DNA of 64,000 bases, taken from contig NZ_QEKW01000007.1 of the NCBI RefSeq assembly GCF_003096675.1, forward strand, positions 124,001 to 188,000, written 5' to 3'. This document shows positions 27,924 to 37,257 of the stretch, in pieces. The notes beneath the pieces were generated by a model that saw nothing but the letters and a program-made list of their open reading frames with translations, ran no database searches and was not told the DNA's origin. A program made the position numbers and the translations under genes. Position 1 is the first letter of the stretch. Every line of letters starts with the position of its first letter. Source of the stretch: Actinomycetospora cinnamomea (GTDB lineage Bacteria > Actinomycetota > Actinomycetes > Mycobacteriales > Pseudonocardiaceae).

Positions 27924-28583
27924 GTGACGTTCACGGGCTTCGGCGAGGCGGTCGTCGACTTCTACGAGGGTCTCGAGGCCGACAACTCGAAGGCGTACTG
28001 GGCCGACCACAAGGCGGTCTACGACGAGCACGTCCGCGCCCCGATGGTGGCGCTGCTGGCCGACCTCGAACCGGAGTTCGGCGAGGGCAGGATCTTTCGT
28101 CCCTACCGCGACCTGCGGTTCTCGGCGGACAAGACGCCCTACAAGACGCACATCGGTGCCACGGCGGGCCCGCGGTACGTGCAGGTGTCCGCCGAAGGGC
28201 TCATGGTCGCGGCCGGCTACTACGCGATGACCTCCGCCCAGATCGCGCGGTACCGCGCCGCCGTGGGCGACGAGCGCCACGGGACGGCGCTCGCGGCGAT
28301 CGTCGACGACCTGCGCGCCGAGGGGTTCAGCGTCTCGGGCGAGCAGCTCAGGACGCGCCCACGCGGGGCCGACCCGGACCACCCGCGGCTGGAGCTCCTG
28401 CGCCACAAGAGCCTCTACGGGTGGCGCTCCTGGCCGCCGTCCGACGAGCTGCACGGCCCGGCCCTGCGCGACCGGGTGGCGACGACCTGGCGGCGCCTCG
28501 CACCCCTCGGGCAGTGGCTCGACGAGCACGTCGGCGTCGACCTCGACGACACCGCCGACCGCCCGGGCCGCCGCCGCCGCTGA
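27924..28583 (+). CDS. DUF2461 family protein
   Basis: 219-residue cytoplasmic protein of unknown function. Conserved features: FYEGLEADNSKAYWADHKAVYD (two runs: FYEGLEADNSK, AYWADHKAVYD), FRPYRDLRFSADKTPYKTHIGA (two runs: FRPYRDLRFSAD, KTPYKTHIGA), GLMVAAGYYAM and the basic C-terminal region. These are typical of the DUF2461/TIGR02453 family. GTG 27924 is chosen because CAAACT ends 6 nt before it and the conserved fold starts there. Divergent from cbs. Confidence 0.85.
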   Translation: MTFTGFGEAVVDFYEGLEADNSKAYWADHKAVYDEHVRAPMVALLADLEPEFGEGRIFRPYRDLRFSADKTPYKTHIGATAGPRYVQVSAEGLMVAAGYYAMTSAQIARYRAAVGDERHGTALAAIVDDLRAEGFSVSGEQLRTRPRGADPDHPRLELLRHKSLYGWRSWPPSDELHGPALRDRVATTWRRLAPLGQWLDEHVGVDLDDTADRPGRRRR

Positions 28584-28635
28584 GCCCCCGCCGCGCTCAC
28601 CGCTCCCACGCACCGCCGTCCGTAGCGTGATCACC

Positions 28636-29232
28636 GTGCGGACGAGGACCCGGGCGGCCGTCGTGACGGCGGTGCTGCTGGTGCTCGCGCTGCTGGGGGC
28701 TGCGCTGTGGTGGGCGGCGGCCGAGCGCGGGTTCACCGCTCGTGACCTGTGGGAGGTCGTCGACCCGCCGCCGGAGCCCTGCTCGCAGGACGACCCGACG
28801 ACGTCGGGCTGCCTCACCCCGACCGCGCTGCGCCTCCACGACGCTGCGGTCGCCCGCTTCGGCGAGCCCGGGCGTGGCGCCCCCATCCGCTCGATCACCT
28901 GCTGGTCGGAGCACGCGTGGAACCCGTCGAGCGACCACCCCGTCGGGCGCGCCTGCGACTTCTTCCCCGCCGCATCCGGCACGTTCCCCACCGGCGACGA
29001 CCTCGCCGCCGGCTGGGCCGTCGCGCAGTGGCTGCGGGACAACGCCCGCGAGCTCGACGTCCGCTACGTCATCTGGCAGGGCCGCATCTGGGTTCGCGGC
29101 TCGTCCGACGCCGGTAACGGCTGGGGCCGGCCCTACCGCGGCGGCGGGGTGTACGACCCGCAGGACGCCACCGGCGGGCACTACGACCACGTCCACGTCA
29201 GTGTGAGCGAGCGCTCCCGGGCACGACCCTGA
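28636..29232 (+). CDS. Secreted or membrane-anchored protein with M15-like metallopeptidase motifs
   Basis: 198 residues: one N-terminal membrane helix (AAVVTAVLLVLALLGAALWW) and an extracytoplasmic domain. SSDHPVGRACDFFP and the C-terminal GGHYDHVHVSV give an HxxxxxxD...HxH-type zinc pattern as in VanY/M15 peptidases; two cysteines (PCSQDD, SGCLTP) may form a disulfide. It resembles the actinobacterial ARB-07466-like domain often found in cell-wall proteins. Start GTG 28636 is set by TAGCGT ending 7 nt upstream; GTG 28627 lies within that hexamer. A cell-wall hydrolase role is inferred, not shown. Confidence 0.7.
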   Translation: MRTRTRAAVVTAVLLVLALLGAALWWAAAERGFTARDLWEVVDPPPEPCSQDDPTTSGCLTPTALRLHDAAVARFGEPGRGAPIRSITCWSEHAWNPSSDHPVGRACDFFPAASGTFPTGDDLAAGWAVAQWLRDNARELDVRYVIWQGRIWVRGSSDAGNGWGRPYRGGGVYDPQDATGGHYDHVHVSVSERSRARP

Positions 29233-29253
29233 CCCCGGAACCGTCGGCCGGGG

Positions 29254-29505
29254 TCAGCCCGGGCCGAGCTCGATGGCCGCGCGGAAGGAACCGTCCATGT
29301 GGAACGGCACCGACTGGTGCTGGTGGACGATCCGCCACGCGTCGTCGACCCGACGCAGGGCGTAGGTCGAGCGGAACCACAGCGTGAGGGGCTCTGGCTC
29401 GCCGACCGGCCTTGCGGTCAGGCGGGTCAGGCCGTGGACCACGGCCAGGTCGCCGTCGGTGAGCACCGCCCGCGGGCTCCTCGTCGCCGAGTCCACCGTC
29501 GCCCA
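29254..29505 (-). pseudogene. SnoaL/NTF2-like domain remnant, N-terminally truncated
   Basis: The C-terminal half of a SnoaL/DUF4440-type polyketide-cyclase-like domain: DGDLAVVHGLTRLTARP and LWFRSTYALRRVDDAWRIVHQHQSVPF (two runs: LWFRSTYALRRVD, DAWRIVHQHQSVPF). The first 60-70 residues expected of the fold are missing; sequence upstream of about 29505 resembles a sigma-factor fragment on the opposite strand instead. Possibly a deletion or inversion joint. Confidence 0.6.
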
Positions 29506-29506
29506 G

Positions 29507-30250
29507 CCCATCAGCCGGGCGAAGGCCCGCGTCGCGGCCGCCGGAGCACGGTTCACCGAGCCGTCCCCCGCCGAGCGGGAGGAGCGGCTGCCGGTCGTGC
29601 TCGAGGTCCTCTACCGGATCTTCACGGAGAGGCACACCGCGAGCTCCGGCGACGCCGTGCTGCGCACCGACCTCAGCGCGGAGGCGATCCGGCTGACCCG
29701 CCAGCTTCACCTCGGGCTGCTCGCGCTCATGCTGCTCACCGACGCGCGCCGGGCGTCGGTGAGCAGCACCCCGACGGGGCGCTGGTGCCGCTGGCCGAGC
29801 AGGGCCGGGACCTCTGGGACCGCACCGCGATCGCGGAGGGCGTGGCGCTGCTCGACGGGGTCCTGTCCGAGGCCGAGCTGGGCCCGCTCCAGGTGCAGGC
29901 CGCGATCGCCGCGGTGCACGACGACGCCCGGTCGGCCGAGGACCCGGACCGGCCCCGGATCCTCGGCCTGTACGGCGCCCTCGAGGTGCTCGCGCCCTCG
30001 CCGGTCGTGACCCTCAACCGCGTCGTCGCGCTGGCGATGGTCGAGGGCCCGGACGCCGGGCTCGCGCGCCTCGACGTGCTGGCGCCGTCGCTCGCCGTGC
30101 ACCACCGCGTCGACGCCGTCCGCGCCCACCTGCTCGGAACGCCGGGGCGACCACGTCGCGGCCGCGGAGGCCTACCGGCGCGCGGCACGGCGCACGCGGA
30201 GCGGTCCGGAGCAGCGCTACCTGGCCGCCCGCGCGGCCGCCCTCCCGTGA
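29507..30250 (+). pseudogene. ECF sigma factor (DUF6596-type) remnant with two frameshifts
   Basis: The C-terminal two thirds of a SigI-like ECF sigma factor. Piece 1 (frame 2): SRAKARVAAAGARF, LPVVLEVLYRIFTERHTASSG, LSAEAIRLTRQLH, LLALMLLTDARRA. Piece 2 (frame 1, from about 29770): DGALVPLAEQGRDLWDRTAI, LQVQAAIAAVHDDA, VVTLNRVVALAMVEGP. Piece 3 (frame 3, from about 30150): DHVAAAEAYRRAARR and EQRYLAARAAALP, stop at 30250. The N-terminal region 2/DNA-binding part is missing and about 10 residues are deleted between TRQLH and LLALM. It cannot make a working sigma factor. Confidence 0.72.
29731..29767. repeat. Perfect inverted repeat at a pseudogene frameshift
   Basis: GCTGCTCACCGACGC (29731-29745) and its exact reverse complement (29753-29767), 7 nt apart. 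The left arm encodes the conserved LLTDAR of the sigma-factor remnant; the right arm replaces the expected ARTG-type codons and coincides with the frame break. Confidence 0.9.
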
Positions 30251-30262
30251 GCGGCACCGCGG

Positions 30263-30751
30263 TCACGTCGGGATCGGGTCGTGCTCCCAGTCGCGGAGGT
30301 TGACCTGGTCGCACTCGAGGGCGAAGGCGTCGATCTCCTCGGTGCTCGCGCCGCGGGAGAACAGGTCGACCAGGCCGCGGAAATAGTGCTCCCGCGGCGC
30401 CCCGGGCACGAACAGGATGAGGAAGCGGGCGCGCTCGTCGCCGACGGCGGCGAAGGCGTGGACGCCGTTCACCGGGACGTGCGCGAAGTCGCCGCTGCCC
30501 AGCACCTCCCAGCCCCTCCCGCTCATCACGGCGAGGCGGCCCGAGATCACCCAGAACGACTCGGAGAAACCCTGGTGGTAGTGCGGCACGGCACCGAGAC
30601 GGCCCGGCTCGGTGGAGCTCTCGAAGAGCCCGAAGCCGCCGCCGACCACGTCGGACGGCGCGGTGAACACGGCCGGGCCGGCCTGCTCGACGTCGGCACG
30701 GAACCGGTAGGTGCCCGGCTCCGCCGCGGGGACCTCGGTCGGGAAGCTCAC
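30263..30751 (-). CDS. Cupin-domain protein
   Basis: 162 residues forming one cupin_2 beta-barrel. Motif 1 [19 protein letters not shown] supplies two His and a Glu metal ligand; motif 2 [14 protein letters not shown] supplies the last His. Substrate unknown; such small cupins include dioxygenases, isomerases and storage or sensing proteins. GTG 30751 is 4 nt after the gcvT stop, so it is the second gene of a gcvT-cupin operon. Confidence 0.8.
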   Translation of the reverse strand: MSFPTEVPAAEPGTYRFRADVEQAGPAVFTAPSDVVGGGFGLFESSTEPGRLGAVPHYHQGFSESFWVISGRLAVMSGRGWEVLGSGDFAHVPVNGVHAFAAVGDERARFLILFVPGAPREHYFRGLVDLFSRGASTEEIDAFALECDQVNLRDWEHDPIPT

Positions 30752-30755
30752 CCGG

Positions 30756-31898
30756 TCACCGCACCTTCGAGGCCACGAACGGCGGCGTGACGACCTCGCA
30801 CTCGAGCGCCCGCCCGCGCACGTCGACCGCCAGCACATCGCCCTCGTCGATCCCCGCGGCGGTGTCGAGCAGGGCGAGCGCGATGCCCGTCCTGAGCGTC
30901 GGCGAGAACGTGCCGGAGGTCGTCTCCCCCACCGCGTCGTCGCCCCGGCGCACCGTCATGTGCCCGCGCGGCACGCCGCGGCCGGTCGCCCGCAGCCCCC
31001 ACGAGCGGCGTCGCGGGCCCTCTGCGCGCTCGGCGAGCAGCGCCTCACGACCCCAGAACTCCTCCTTGCGCCACCCGACCGCGAACCCGCACCGCGCCTG
31101 CAGCGGCGTGATGTCGGGGCCGAGGTCCTGGCCGTGCAGCGGCAGCCCCGCCTCGGTGCGCAGCGTGTCGCGGGCGCCGAGGCCGGCCGGCAGGCCGCCG
31201 CGCTCGCCGACCACCGCGGCCAGCGCGTCCCACAGCTCGCCGGCACCGTCCGACGGGGCGATGAGCTCGTAGCCCCGCTCCCCGGTGTAGCCCGTGCGGC
31301 ACACCCGTACGAAACGCCCCTGCCACTCGGCGTCGACGAAGGCCATGTAGTCCAGCTCGGCGTCCTCCGCGAGCAGACCCACCTCCGCGAGCACCGCCGG
31401 CGACACCGGGCCCTGCACGGCGAGCACCACGTGCGCGTCGTGCTCGTCGGCCACGGTGATCCCGGCCGGGGCCACCCCGGCGAGCCGCCGCCCCACGCCG
31501 GCGGAGTTGGCGGCGTTGGGCACGGCGAACACCTCGTCCGGGCCGACGAGGTAGAGGATGAGGTCGTCGACCACGCCGCCGTCCTCGGCGCAGCACAGCG
31601 TGTACTGCGCCTTGCCGGGCACGATGCGCGAGAGGTCGTTGGTCAGGCACCGGTCCACGAACGCCGCGGCGCCCGGACCGCTGATGCGGACCTTGCCCAG
31701 GTGGCTGACGTCGAACAGTCCGACCGCCTCGCGCGTGGCGGTGTGCTCGGCGACGGTGCCCCCTCGACCGTCACGGCTGTACTGCACGGGCATCTCCCAG
31801 CCGCCGAACGGGGCGAACGACGCGCCGAGGGCGACGTGGTGGTCGTGCAGCGGGCTGCGGCGGGCAGGGGTGGGCGCGGCGGTCACGGTCTCGGACAC
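30756..31898 (-). CDS. gcvT: Aminomethyltransferase (glycine cleavage T-protein)
   Basis: Transfers the methylene group from the lipoyl-bound glycine intermediate to tetrahydrofolate. 380 residues. [46 protein letters not shown] (with [10 protein letters not shown]), [12 protein letters not shown] and the C-terminal [17 protein letters not shown] are all standard GcvT. I prefer GTG 31898 to GTG 31907 because TACGGT ends exactly 7 nt before it. No room remains for a glycine riboswitch. It depends on lipoylated GcvH, linking it to lipA/lipB in the same window. Confidence 0.95.
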   Translation of the reverse strand: MSETVTAAPTPARRSPLHDHHVALGASFAPFGGWEMPVQYSRDGRGGTVAEHTATREAVGLFDVSHLGKVRISGPGAAAFVDRCLTNDLSRIVPGKAQYTLCCAEDGGVVDDLILYLVGPDEVFAVPNAANSAGVGRRLAGVAPAGITVADEHDAHVVLAVQGPVSPAVLAEVGLLAEDAELDYMAFVDAEWQGRFVRVCRTGYTGERGYELIAPSDGAGELWDALAAVVGERGGLPAGLGARDTLRTEAGLPLHGQDLGPDITPLQARCGFAVGWRKEEFWGREALLAERAEGPRRRSWGLRATGRGVPRGHMTVRRGDDAVGETTSGTFSPTLRTGIALALLDTAAGIDEGDVLAVDVRGRALECEVVTPPFVASKVR

Positions 31899-31970
31899 CC
31901 GCCGCACCGTACGGGAGCGGGTGCGGTCCTAGCATGTGATCGACACCGCCGGCAGAGGGAGACACCCGAC

Positions 31971-33491
31971 GTGAGCAGCAGCCCCGACCTCGAGCTCCTC
32001 GGCGCCGAGCCGGGGGCCGACGCGCTCTCCGACGCCGACGCCCTCGTCGTCGGCGTCCGCCCCGGTGAGGGAGCGTCCGACCCCGTCCTGGTCGGCCCGA
32101 CATCCGTCCTCGGCGAGCTCGCGGACGAGCTGCCCGGGCTCGTCGCGCTGCTCGGTGGCAGCGGCAAGGCCGAGGAGACGACGCAGGTGCCGACGCGCGG
32201 GGCGATCGGGGCCCCGGTGGTGCTCGCGGTCGGGCTCGGGAAGGAGCCCGCCGGGGAGGACACCGCCGGCGAGACGCCCGACCTCGCCGAGCAGGTCCGC
32301 CGGGCCGCCGGCGCCGCCGCCCGCGCGTTGCACGGCAAGGCCGCGCACGTCGTCACCACGCTGTCGGGAGTCGACCTCGCCGCCGCGATCGAGGGAACGC
32401 TGCTCGGCGACTACGAGTTCACCGCGTACAAGAAGGCGCCAGAGAGCGCGCCGACGGAGCTGACCCGGGTCGCGCTGGTCGGGGACGGCGGCCAGGCCAC
32501 CCTGACCCGGGCCACCACGGTCGCGCGCTACGTCGCCGCCGCGCGCGACCTCGTCAACACCCCACCCAACGACCTCTACCCCGACGCCTTCGCGCAGCGG
32601 GCGAGGACGCTGGCCGAGGCGGCCGGCGTCTCGGTCGAGGTCCTCGACGAGCACGCGCTCGCCGAGGCCGGGTACGGCGGGGTGCTCGGGGTCGGCGGCG
32701 GGTCGTCCCGCCCGCCGCGGCTGGTGCGGCTGACGTACGCGCCGGCGCACCCGGTCAAGAAGGTCGCCCTCGTCGGCAAGGGCATCACCTTCGACACCGG
32801 CGGCATCTCGATCAAGCCGGCGGCGAACATGGACCACATGACCTCGGACATGTCCGGGGCCGCCGGGGTCGTCGCCGCGACCTGCCTGGCCGCCGAGCTC
32901 GGGCTCGACGTCGAGGTCGTCGCCACCGTGCCCATGGCCGAGAACATGCCGTCGGGCACGGCCTACCGCCCGGGCGACGTGCTGCGGATGTACGGCGGCA
33001 CGACGGTCGAGGTGCTCAACACCGACGCCGAGGGCCGGCTGGTCCTGGGTGACGCGATCGCCCGGGCCTGCGAGGACTCCCCCGACTACCTGCTCGAGAC
33101 CTCCACGCTCACCGGCGCCCAGCTCGTCGCGCTCGGCTCGCGGACGCCCGGTGTCATGGGCACCGACGCGTTCCGCGACCGGGTGGCCACGCTCGCGGTG
33201 GCCGCCGGTGACGGGGGCTGGGCGATGCCGCTGCCCGAGGAGCTGCGCGCCGACCTCGACTCCCGCGTCGCCGACCTCGCCAACGTCACCAACCACCGCT
33301 TCGGCGGCATGCTCGTCGGCGGGATCTTCCTGCGCGAGTTCGTCGCCGACGACGTCCCGTGGGTGCACCTCGACATCGCCGGCCCGTCGTTCAACACCGG
33401 CGGGCCCCACGGCTACACGCCGAAGGGCGGCACCGGTGTACCCGTCCGGACCATCGTCGCGGTCCTCGACGACATCGCCCGCCACGGCTGA
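31971..33491 (+). CDS. pepA: Leucyl aminopeptidase (M17)
   Basis: Cytoplasmic two-zinc aminopeptidase, 506 residues, matching the family length. The N-terminal macro-like domain is followed by the M17 catalytic domain: [19 protein letters not shown] (catalytic Lys and first metal ligand), [11 protein letters not shown] and the hallmark [11 protein letters not shown] 31971 has GAGGGAG upstream; TAGCAT near 31930 is a candidate -10. Divergent from gcvT, as pepB and gcvT are close together in M. tuberculosis. Confidence 0.96.
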   Translation: MSSSPDLELLGAEPGADALSDADALVVGVRPGEGASDPVLVGPTSVLGELADELPGLVALLGGSGKAEETTQVPTRGAIGAPVVLAVGLGKEPAGEDTAGETPDLAEQVRRAAGAAARALHGKAAHVVTTLSGVDLAAAIEGTLLGDYEFTAYKKAPESAPTELTRVALVGDGGQATLTRATTVARYVAAARDLVNTPPNDLYPDAFAQRARTLAEAAGVSVEVLDEHALAEAGYGGVLGVGGGSSRPPRLVRLTYAPAHPVKKVALVGKGITFDTGGISIKPAANMDHMTSDMSGAAGVVAATCLAAELGLDVEVVATVPMAENMPSGTAYRPGDVLRMYGGTTVEVLNTDAEGRLVLGDAIARACEDSPDYLLETSTLTGAQLVALGSRTPGVMGTDAFRDRVATLAVAAGDGGWAMPLPEELRADLDSRVADLANVTNHRFGGMLVGGIFLREFVADDVPWVHLDIAGPSFNTGGPHGYTPKGGTGVPVRTIVAVLDDIARHG

Positions 33492-33541
33492 CGCGGGATC
33501 GTCAGCACGGAGGGCAGCCGAGTGGTGACACGGATGGAAGG

Positions 33542-33637
33542 ATGACCCCGGACATCACCGTCACCGGGACCGTCAGCACCGGCGCCCCTCTGACGGGCAC
33601 CGCACGCCACACGCCGACGCGGGAGAAGCAGCCGTGA
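33542..33637 (+). CDS. Possible 31-residue leader peptide overlapping the lpd start
   Basis: ATG 33542 opens a 31-codon frame ([16 protein letters not shown]...) that ends in a TGA overlapping the lpd GTG (GTGA). GGAAGG directly abuts the ATG with no spacing, which is poor for initiation. It could be a coupled leader ORF or chance; there is no homology support. Confidence 0.2.
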   Translation: MTPDITVTGTVSTGAPLTGTARHTPTREKQP

Positions 33638-35010
33638 CCGACACGTACGACGTCATCATCCTCGGAGCGGGCTCCGGGGGGTACGCCTGCGCCTTCCGCG
33701 CCGCCGAGCTCGGCCTCTCGGTCGCGCTGGTGGAGAAGGACAAGGTCGGCGGCACGTGCCTGCACCGCGGCTGCATCCCCACCAAGGCGCTCCTGCACGC
33801 GGCCGAGGTGGCCGACTCCGCGCGCGAGGGCGAGCAGTTCGGGGTGAAGAGCTCGCTGTCGGGCATCGACATGAGCGGAGTCAACTCCTACAAGGACAAC
33901 GTCGTCGCCCGCCTCTACAAGGGCCTGCAGGGCCTGGTGAAGGCCCGCAAGGTCACGCTGATCGAGGGCGCGGGCAAGCTCGTCGGCCAGGACACCGTCG
34001 AGGTCGACGGCCAGCGCTACCAGGGCCGCAACATCGTGCTGGCCTCCGGCTCGTACTCCAAGACGCTGCCCGGGCTCGAGCTCGGCGGCCGGGTGCTGAC
34101 CTCCACCGAGGCCATCAACCTCGACTACGTCCCCGACCGCGTGGTGGTGCTCGGCGGCGGCGTCATCGGCGTGGAGTTCGCCAGCGTGTGGAAGAGCTTC
34201 GGCTCCGAGGTCACCATCGTCGAGGCGCTGCCCCACCTCGTACCGAACGAGGACGAGTTCCTCTCCAAGTCGCTCGAGCGCCAGTTCCGCAAGCGCGGGA
34301 TCGCGTTCAAGACCGGCACCAAGTTCACCGGCGTCGAGCAGACCGCCGACTCCGTGACCATCTCGCTGGAGAACGGCGAGCAGATCGAGGCCGACCTGCT
34401 GCTCGTCGCCGTGGGCCGCGGGCCGAACACCGCCGACCTCGGCTACGAGGAGAACGGCATCACCCTCGACCGCGGCTTCGTACCGACGAACGAGCGGCTG
34501 CACACCGGCGTCGGCAACGTCTACGCCGTCGGCGACATCGTCCCCGGCCTGCAGCTGGCCCACCGCGGCTTCCAGCAGGGCATCTTCGTCGCCGAGGAGA
34601 TCGCCGGGCTGAACCCGCCGGTGATCGACGAGAAGGGCATCCCGCGCGTCACCTACTGCGAGCCGGAGGTCGCGTCGGTCGGGCTCACCGAGGCACAGGC
34701 CAAGGAGCTCTACGGCGACGTCGCGACCATGACCTACGACCTCGCGGGCAACGGCAAGTCCCAGATCCTCAAGACCGCGGGCGCCGTCAAGCTCGTCAAG
34801 GGCGGCACCGGCGACGACGCCCCCGTGGTCGGCGTCCACATGATCGGGACGCGGATGGGCGAGCAGGTCGGCGAGGCGCAGCTGATCTACAACTGGGAGG
34901 CCCTGCCCGACGAGGTGGCCAACCTCGTCCACGCCCACCCGACGCAGAACGAGGCCCTCGGGGAGGCGCACCTCGCGCTCGCCGGCAAGCCCCTGCACAG
35001 CCACTCCTGA
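33634..35010 (+). CDS. lpdA: Dihydrolipoyl dehydrogenase (E3)
   Basis: FAD-linked disulfide oxidoreductase that reoxidises dihydrolipoyl groups of 2-oxoacid dehydrogenases and the glycine cleavage system. 458 residues: FAD Rossmann motif [14 protein letters not shown], redox disulfide [13 protein letters not shown] (Cys42, Cys47), NAD motif [17 protein letters not shown], second FAD motif VYAVGDIV, and catalytic His-Glu in [16 protein letters not shown] start with GGGAG upstream. It lies 53 nt before the E2 gene in the same orientation. In M. tuberculosis the main lpd gene is elsewhere, so this arrangement differs. Confidence 0.95.
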   Translation: MTDTYDVIILGAGSGGYACAFRAAELGLSVALVEKDKVGGTCLHRGCIPTKALLHAAEVADSAREGEQFGVKSSLSGIDMSGVNSYKDNVVARLYKGLQGLVKARKVTLIEGAGKLVGQDTVEVDGQRYQGRNIVLASGSYSKTLPGLELGGRVLTSTEAINLDYVPDRVVVLGGGVIGVEFASVWKSFGSEVTIVEALPHLVPNEDEFLSKSLERQFRKRGIAFKTGTKFTGVEQTADSVTISLENGEQIEADLLLVAVGRGPNTADLGYEENGITLDRGFVPTNERLHTGVGNVYAVGDIVPGLQLAHRGFQQGIFVAEEIAGLNPPVIDEKGIPRVTYCEPEVASVGLTEAQAKELYGDVATMTYDLAGNGKSQILKTAGAVKLVKGGTGDDAPVVGVHMIGTRMGEQVGEAQLIYNWEALPDEVANLVHAHPTQNEALGEAHLALAGKPLHSHS

Positions 35011-35063
35011 TCCCGGCAACGGCTGACCCACCACCCGAGACACGAGCGAGGAGCCCGAGCACG

Positions 35064-37034
35064 ATGGCCTACTCCGTCCAGATGCCTGCCCTCGGGGAGA
35101 GCGTCACCGAGGGCACCATCACCCGGTGGTTGAAGCAGGAGGGCGACCACGTCGAGGTCGACGAGCCGCTGCTCGAGGTGTCCACCGACAAGGTCGACAC
35201 CGAGATCCCCTCGCCCCAGGCGGGCGTGCTGCAGCGGATCGTGGCCCAGGAGGACGACACCGTCGAGGTCGGCGGCGAGCTGGCCGTGATCGGCGACGAG
35301 GGCGAGTCCGCGGGGCCCTCCGGCGGCGACACCGACGCGGCGGCCCCGTCGACCAGCGAGGAGCCGCAGACCTCGCAGCCGGAGCCCGAGCCGACCCCGG
35401 AGCCCGAGCCGACCCCGGAGCCCGTGGCGTCCTCGGACGGGTCGGGCGCGTCCGCCGGGGGCTCGTCGGGCGGCACGACCGTCGAGATGCCGGCGCTGGG
35501 CGAGTCGGTCACCGAGGGCACGGTCACCCGTTGGCTCAAGCAGGTCGGCGACACCGTCGAGGTCGACGAGCCGCTGCTCGAGGTGTCCACCGACAAGGTC
35601 GACACCGAGATTCCCTCGCCGGTCGCCGGCACCGTGCTGGAGCTGCGCGCGAACGAGGACGACACCGTCGAGGTCGGCGGGGCGCTGGCCGTCATCGGTG
35701 ACGCCTCGCAGGCGTCGGGCGGCGGCTCGGCGCCGGAGCCGGCGCCCCCGCAGGAGGCGCAGCAGGAGTCGCAGCCGGCCCCGCAGCAGACCTCGCAGGA
35801 CCCCCGGCCCGAGCCGGAGCGTCCCGCCGAGCCGGAGCCCGCGCAGGCGCCCAGCGGCGCCCAGGCCGCGTCCGGCGCCGACGACTACGTCTCCCACGAG
35901 ACCGAGCAGTCGACCGGCCCGACGGGCCCGGCCAACGCCGGCGCGCTGCACCCGCGCGCGGACACCTCGCAGGGCAACGGCGCCTCGGCGCCCTCCGCCC
36001 CGTCCACCGAGGCCGGCTCGCCGTACGTGACGCCGCTGGTGCGCAAGCTGGCCGCCGAGCGCGGGGTCGACCTCTCGTCGCTCACCGGCACCGGCGTGGG
36101 TGGGCGCATCCGCAAGCAGGACGTGGTCAAGGCCGCCGAGGAGCAGGAGCGCGCCGCGTCGGCGAGCTCGCAGCCCGCGGGCGACGCCCCGGCCACCGCC
36201 GCCGCGCAGGGCGGTTCGGGTGACGGCGCGGTGCACGGCGGCGAGGTGCAGAAGCCGTCGGCGGCGGGCGCCCGCGGCGCGTCGGGGGCGGCGGCGCCGG
36301 ACACCTCGGGGCTGCGCGGCACGACGCAGAAGCTCTCGCGGCGCCGGGCGACGATCGCCAAGCGCATGGTCGAGTCGCTGCAGGTCTCCGCGCAGCTGAC
36401 GACCGTCGTCGAGGCGGACCTCACCCGCATCGCGCGCCTGCGCGACCGGGCGAAGGCCGAGTTCCAGCGCCGCGAGGGCGTCAAGCTCTCCTTCCTGCCG
36501 TTCATGGCGCTGGCGACGGTCGAGGCGCTCAAGGCGCACCCGGCGGTCAACTCGATGATCGACACCGAGAAGGGCGAGGTCACCTACCACGGTGCCGAGC
36601 ACCTGGGCATCGCCGTCGACTCGCCGGCGGGCCTGATCGTGCCGGTGGTGCACGACGCCGGGGACCTCAACCTCGCCGGGCTGGCTCGCAAGATCGCCGA
36701 CGTCGCCGAGCGCACCCGGGCGAACAAGATCACGCCGGACGAGCTCTCGGGGGGCACCTTCACGATCACCAACACCGGCTCGCGGGGCGCGCTGATCGAC
36801 ACGCCGATCATCAACCAGCCCCAGGTCGGCATCCTCGGCACCGGCGCCGTGGTGAAGAAGCCGATGGTGCTCCAGGACGACTCGGGCGGCGACGTGATCG
36901 CGGTGCGGTCGACGGCGTACCTGTGCCTGTCGTACGACCACCGCATCGTCGACGGCGCGGACGCCGCCCGCTTCCTCAACACGGTCAAGGACCGTCTCGA
37001 GGGCGGCGCCTTCGAGGGCGAGCTGGGTCTGTAG
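35064..37034 (+). CDS. sucB: 2-oxoacid dehydrogenase E2 acyltransferase with two lipoyl domains
   Basis: Core of a pyruvate/2-oxoglutarate dehydrogenase complex. 656 residues: lipoyl domain 1 (1-77, Lys43 in STDKVD), a Pro/Glu-rich linker, lipoyl domain 2 (138-212, Lys178 in an almost identical STDKVD context), a long Ala/Pro/Gln linker, the E3-binding domain (about 320-357, [22 protein letters not shown] in two runs), and the catalytic domain (about 425-656) ending in [12 protein letters not shown] (His626, Asp630). GAGGAG precedes ATG 35064 by 10 nt. It corresponds by position to DlaT (Rv2215), which serves PDH and peroxynitrite reductase in mycobacteria. Annotated variously as sucB or dlaT. 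Confidence 0.95.
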   Translation: MAYSVQMPALGESVTEGTITRWLKQEGDHVEVDEPLLEVSTDKVDTEIPSPQAGVLQRIVAQEDDTVEVGGELAVIGDEGESAGPSGGDTDAAAPSTSEEPQTSQPEPEPTPEPEPTPEPVASSDGSGASAGGSSGGTTVEMPALGESVTEGTVTRWLKQVGDTVEVDEPLLEVSTDKVDTEIPSPVAGTVLELRANEDDTVEVGGALAVIGDASQASGGGSAPEPAPPQEAQQESQPAPQQTSQDPRPEPERPAEPEPAQAPSGAQAASGADDYVSHETEQSTGPTGPANAGALHPRADTSQGNGASAPSAPSTEAGSPYVTPLVRKLAAERGVDLSSLTGTGVGGRIRKQDVVKAAEEQERAASASSQPAGDAPATAAAQGGSGDGAVHGGEVQKPSAAGARGASGAAAPDTSGLRGTTQKLSRRRATIAKRMVESLQVSAQLTTVVEADLTRIARLRDRAKAEFQRREGVKLSFLPFMALATVEALKAHPAVNSMIDTEKGEVTYHGAEHLGIAVDSPAGLIVPVVHDAGDLNLAGLARKIADVAERTRANKITPDELSGGTFTITNTGSRGALIDTPIINQPQVGILGTGAVVKKPMVLQDDSGGDVIAVRSTAYLCLSYDHRIVDGADAARFLNTVKDRLEGGAFEGELGL

Positions 37035-37060
37035 CCGGCGCTACCGCCCACTCCGCGGGG

Positions 37061-37184
37061 AGCGAGGGACGCCCTGGCTGCGTGGCACGCCGTCGGGGCG
37101 TCCCTCGCTGCCTCACGGCTCGCTGCGCCCGAGTGAGCGAGGGGCGCCCTCGCTGCCTCCCACGCAGCGAAGGTGACCCTCGCT
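37061..37184. repeat. Cluster of AGCGAGGG...CCCTCGCT palindromes
   Basis: Three inverted repeats in 124 nt after the E2 gene: 37061-37074 pairs with 37096-37109 (14 bp), 37136-37154 is an 8-bp hairpin with a 3-nt loop, and 37166-37184 is an imperfect version. All share AGCGA(A/G)GG and CCCTCGCT. The first can end transcription of the lpd-E2 genes; the array looks like a repetitive element. Confidence 0.8.
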
Positions 37185-37257
37185 CCCGCGCCGTCCGTCG
37201 TTCGCCCACCGACGCCCCCGGGTCGCGGCGAGCAGGACACTCCGCGACGATCACCCC

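Noticed and set aside
31899..31970. Glycine riboswitch upstream of gcvT
   Set aside because: The gcvT -10 hexamer lies 7 nt before its start, leaving no leader for an aptamer.
35064..35710. Direct DNA repeat within the E2 gene as a possible mobile or assembly artefact
   Set aside because: The near-identical 75-residue segments are two lipoyl domains, a normal feature of E2 enzymes.
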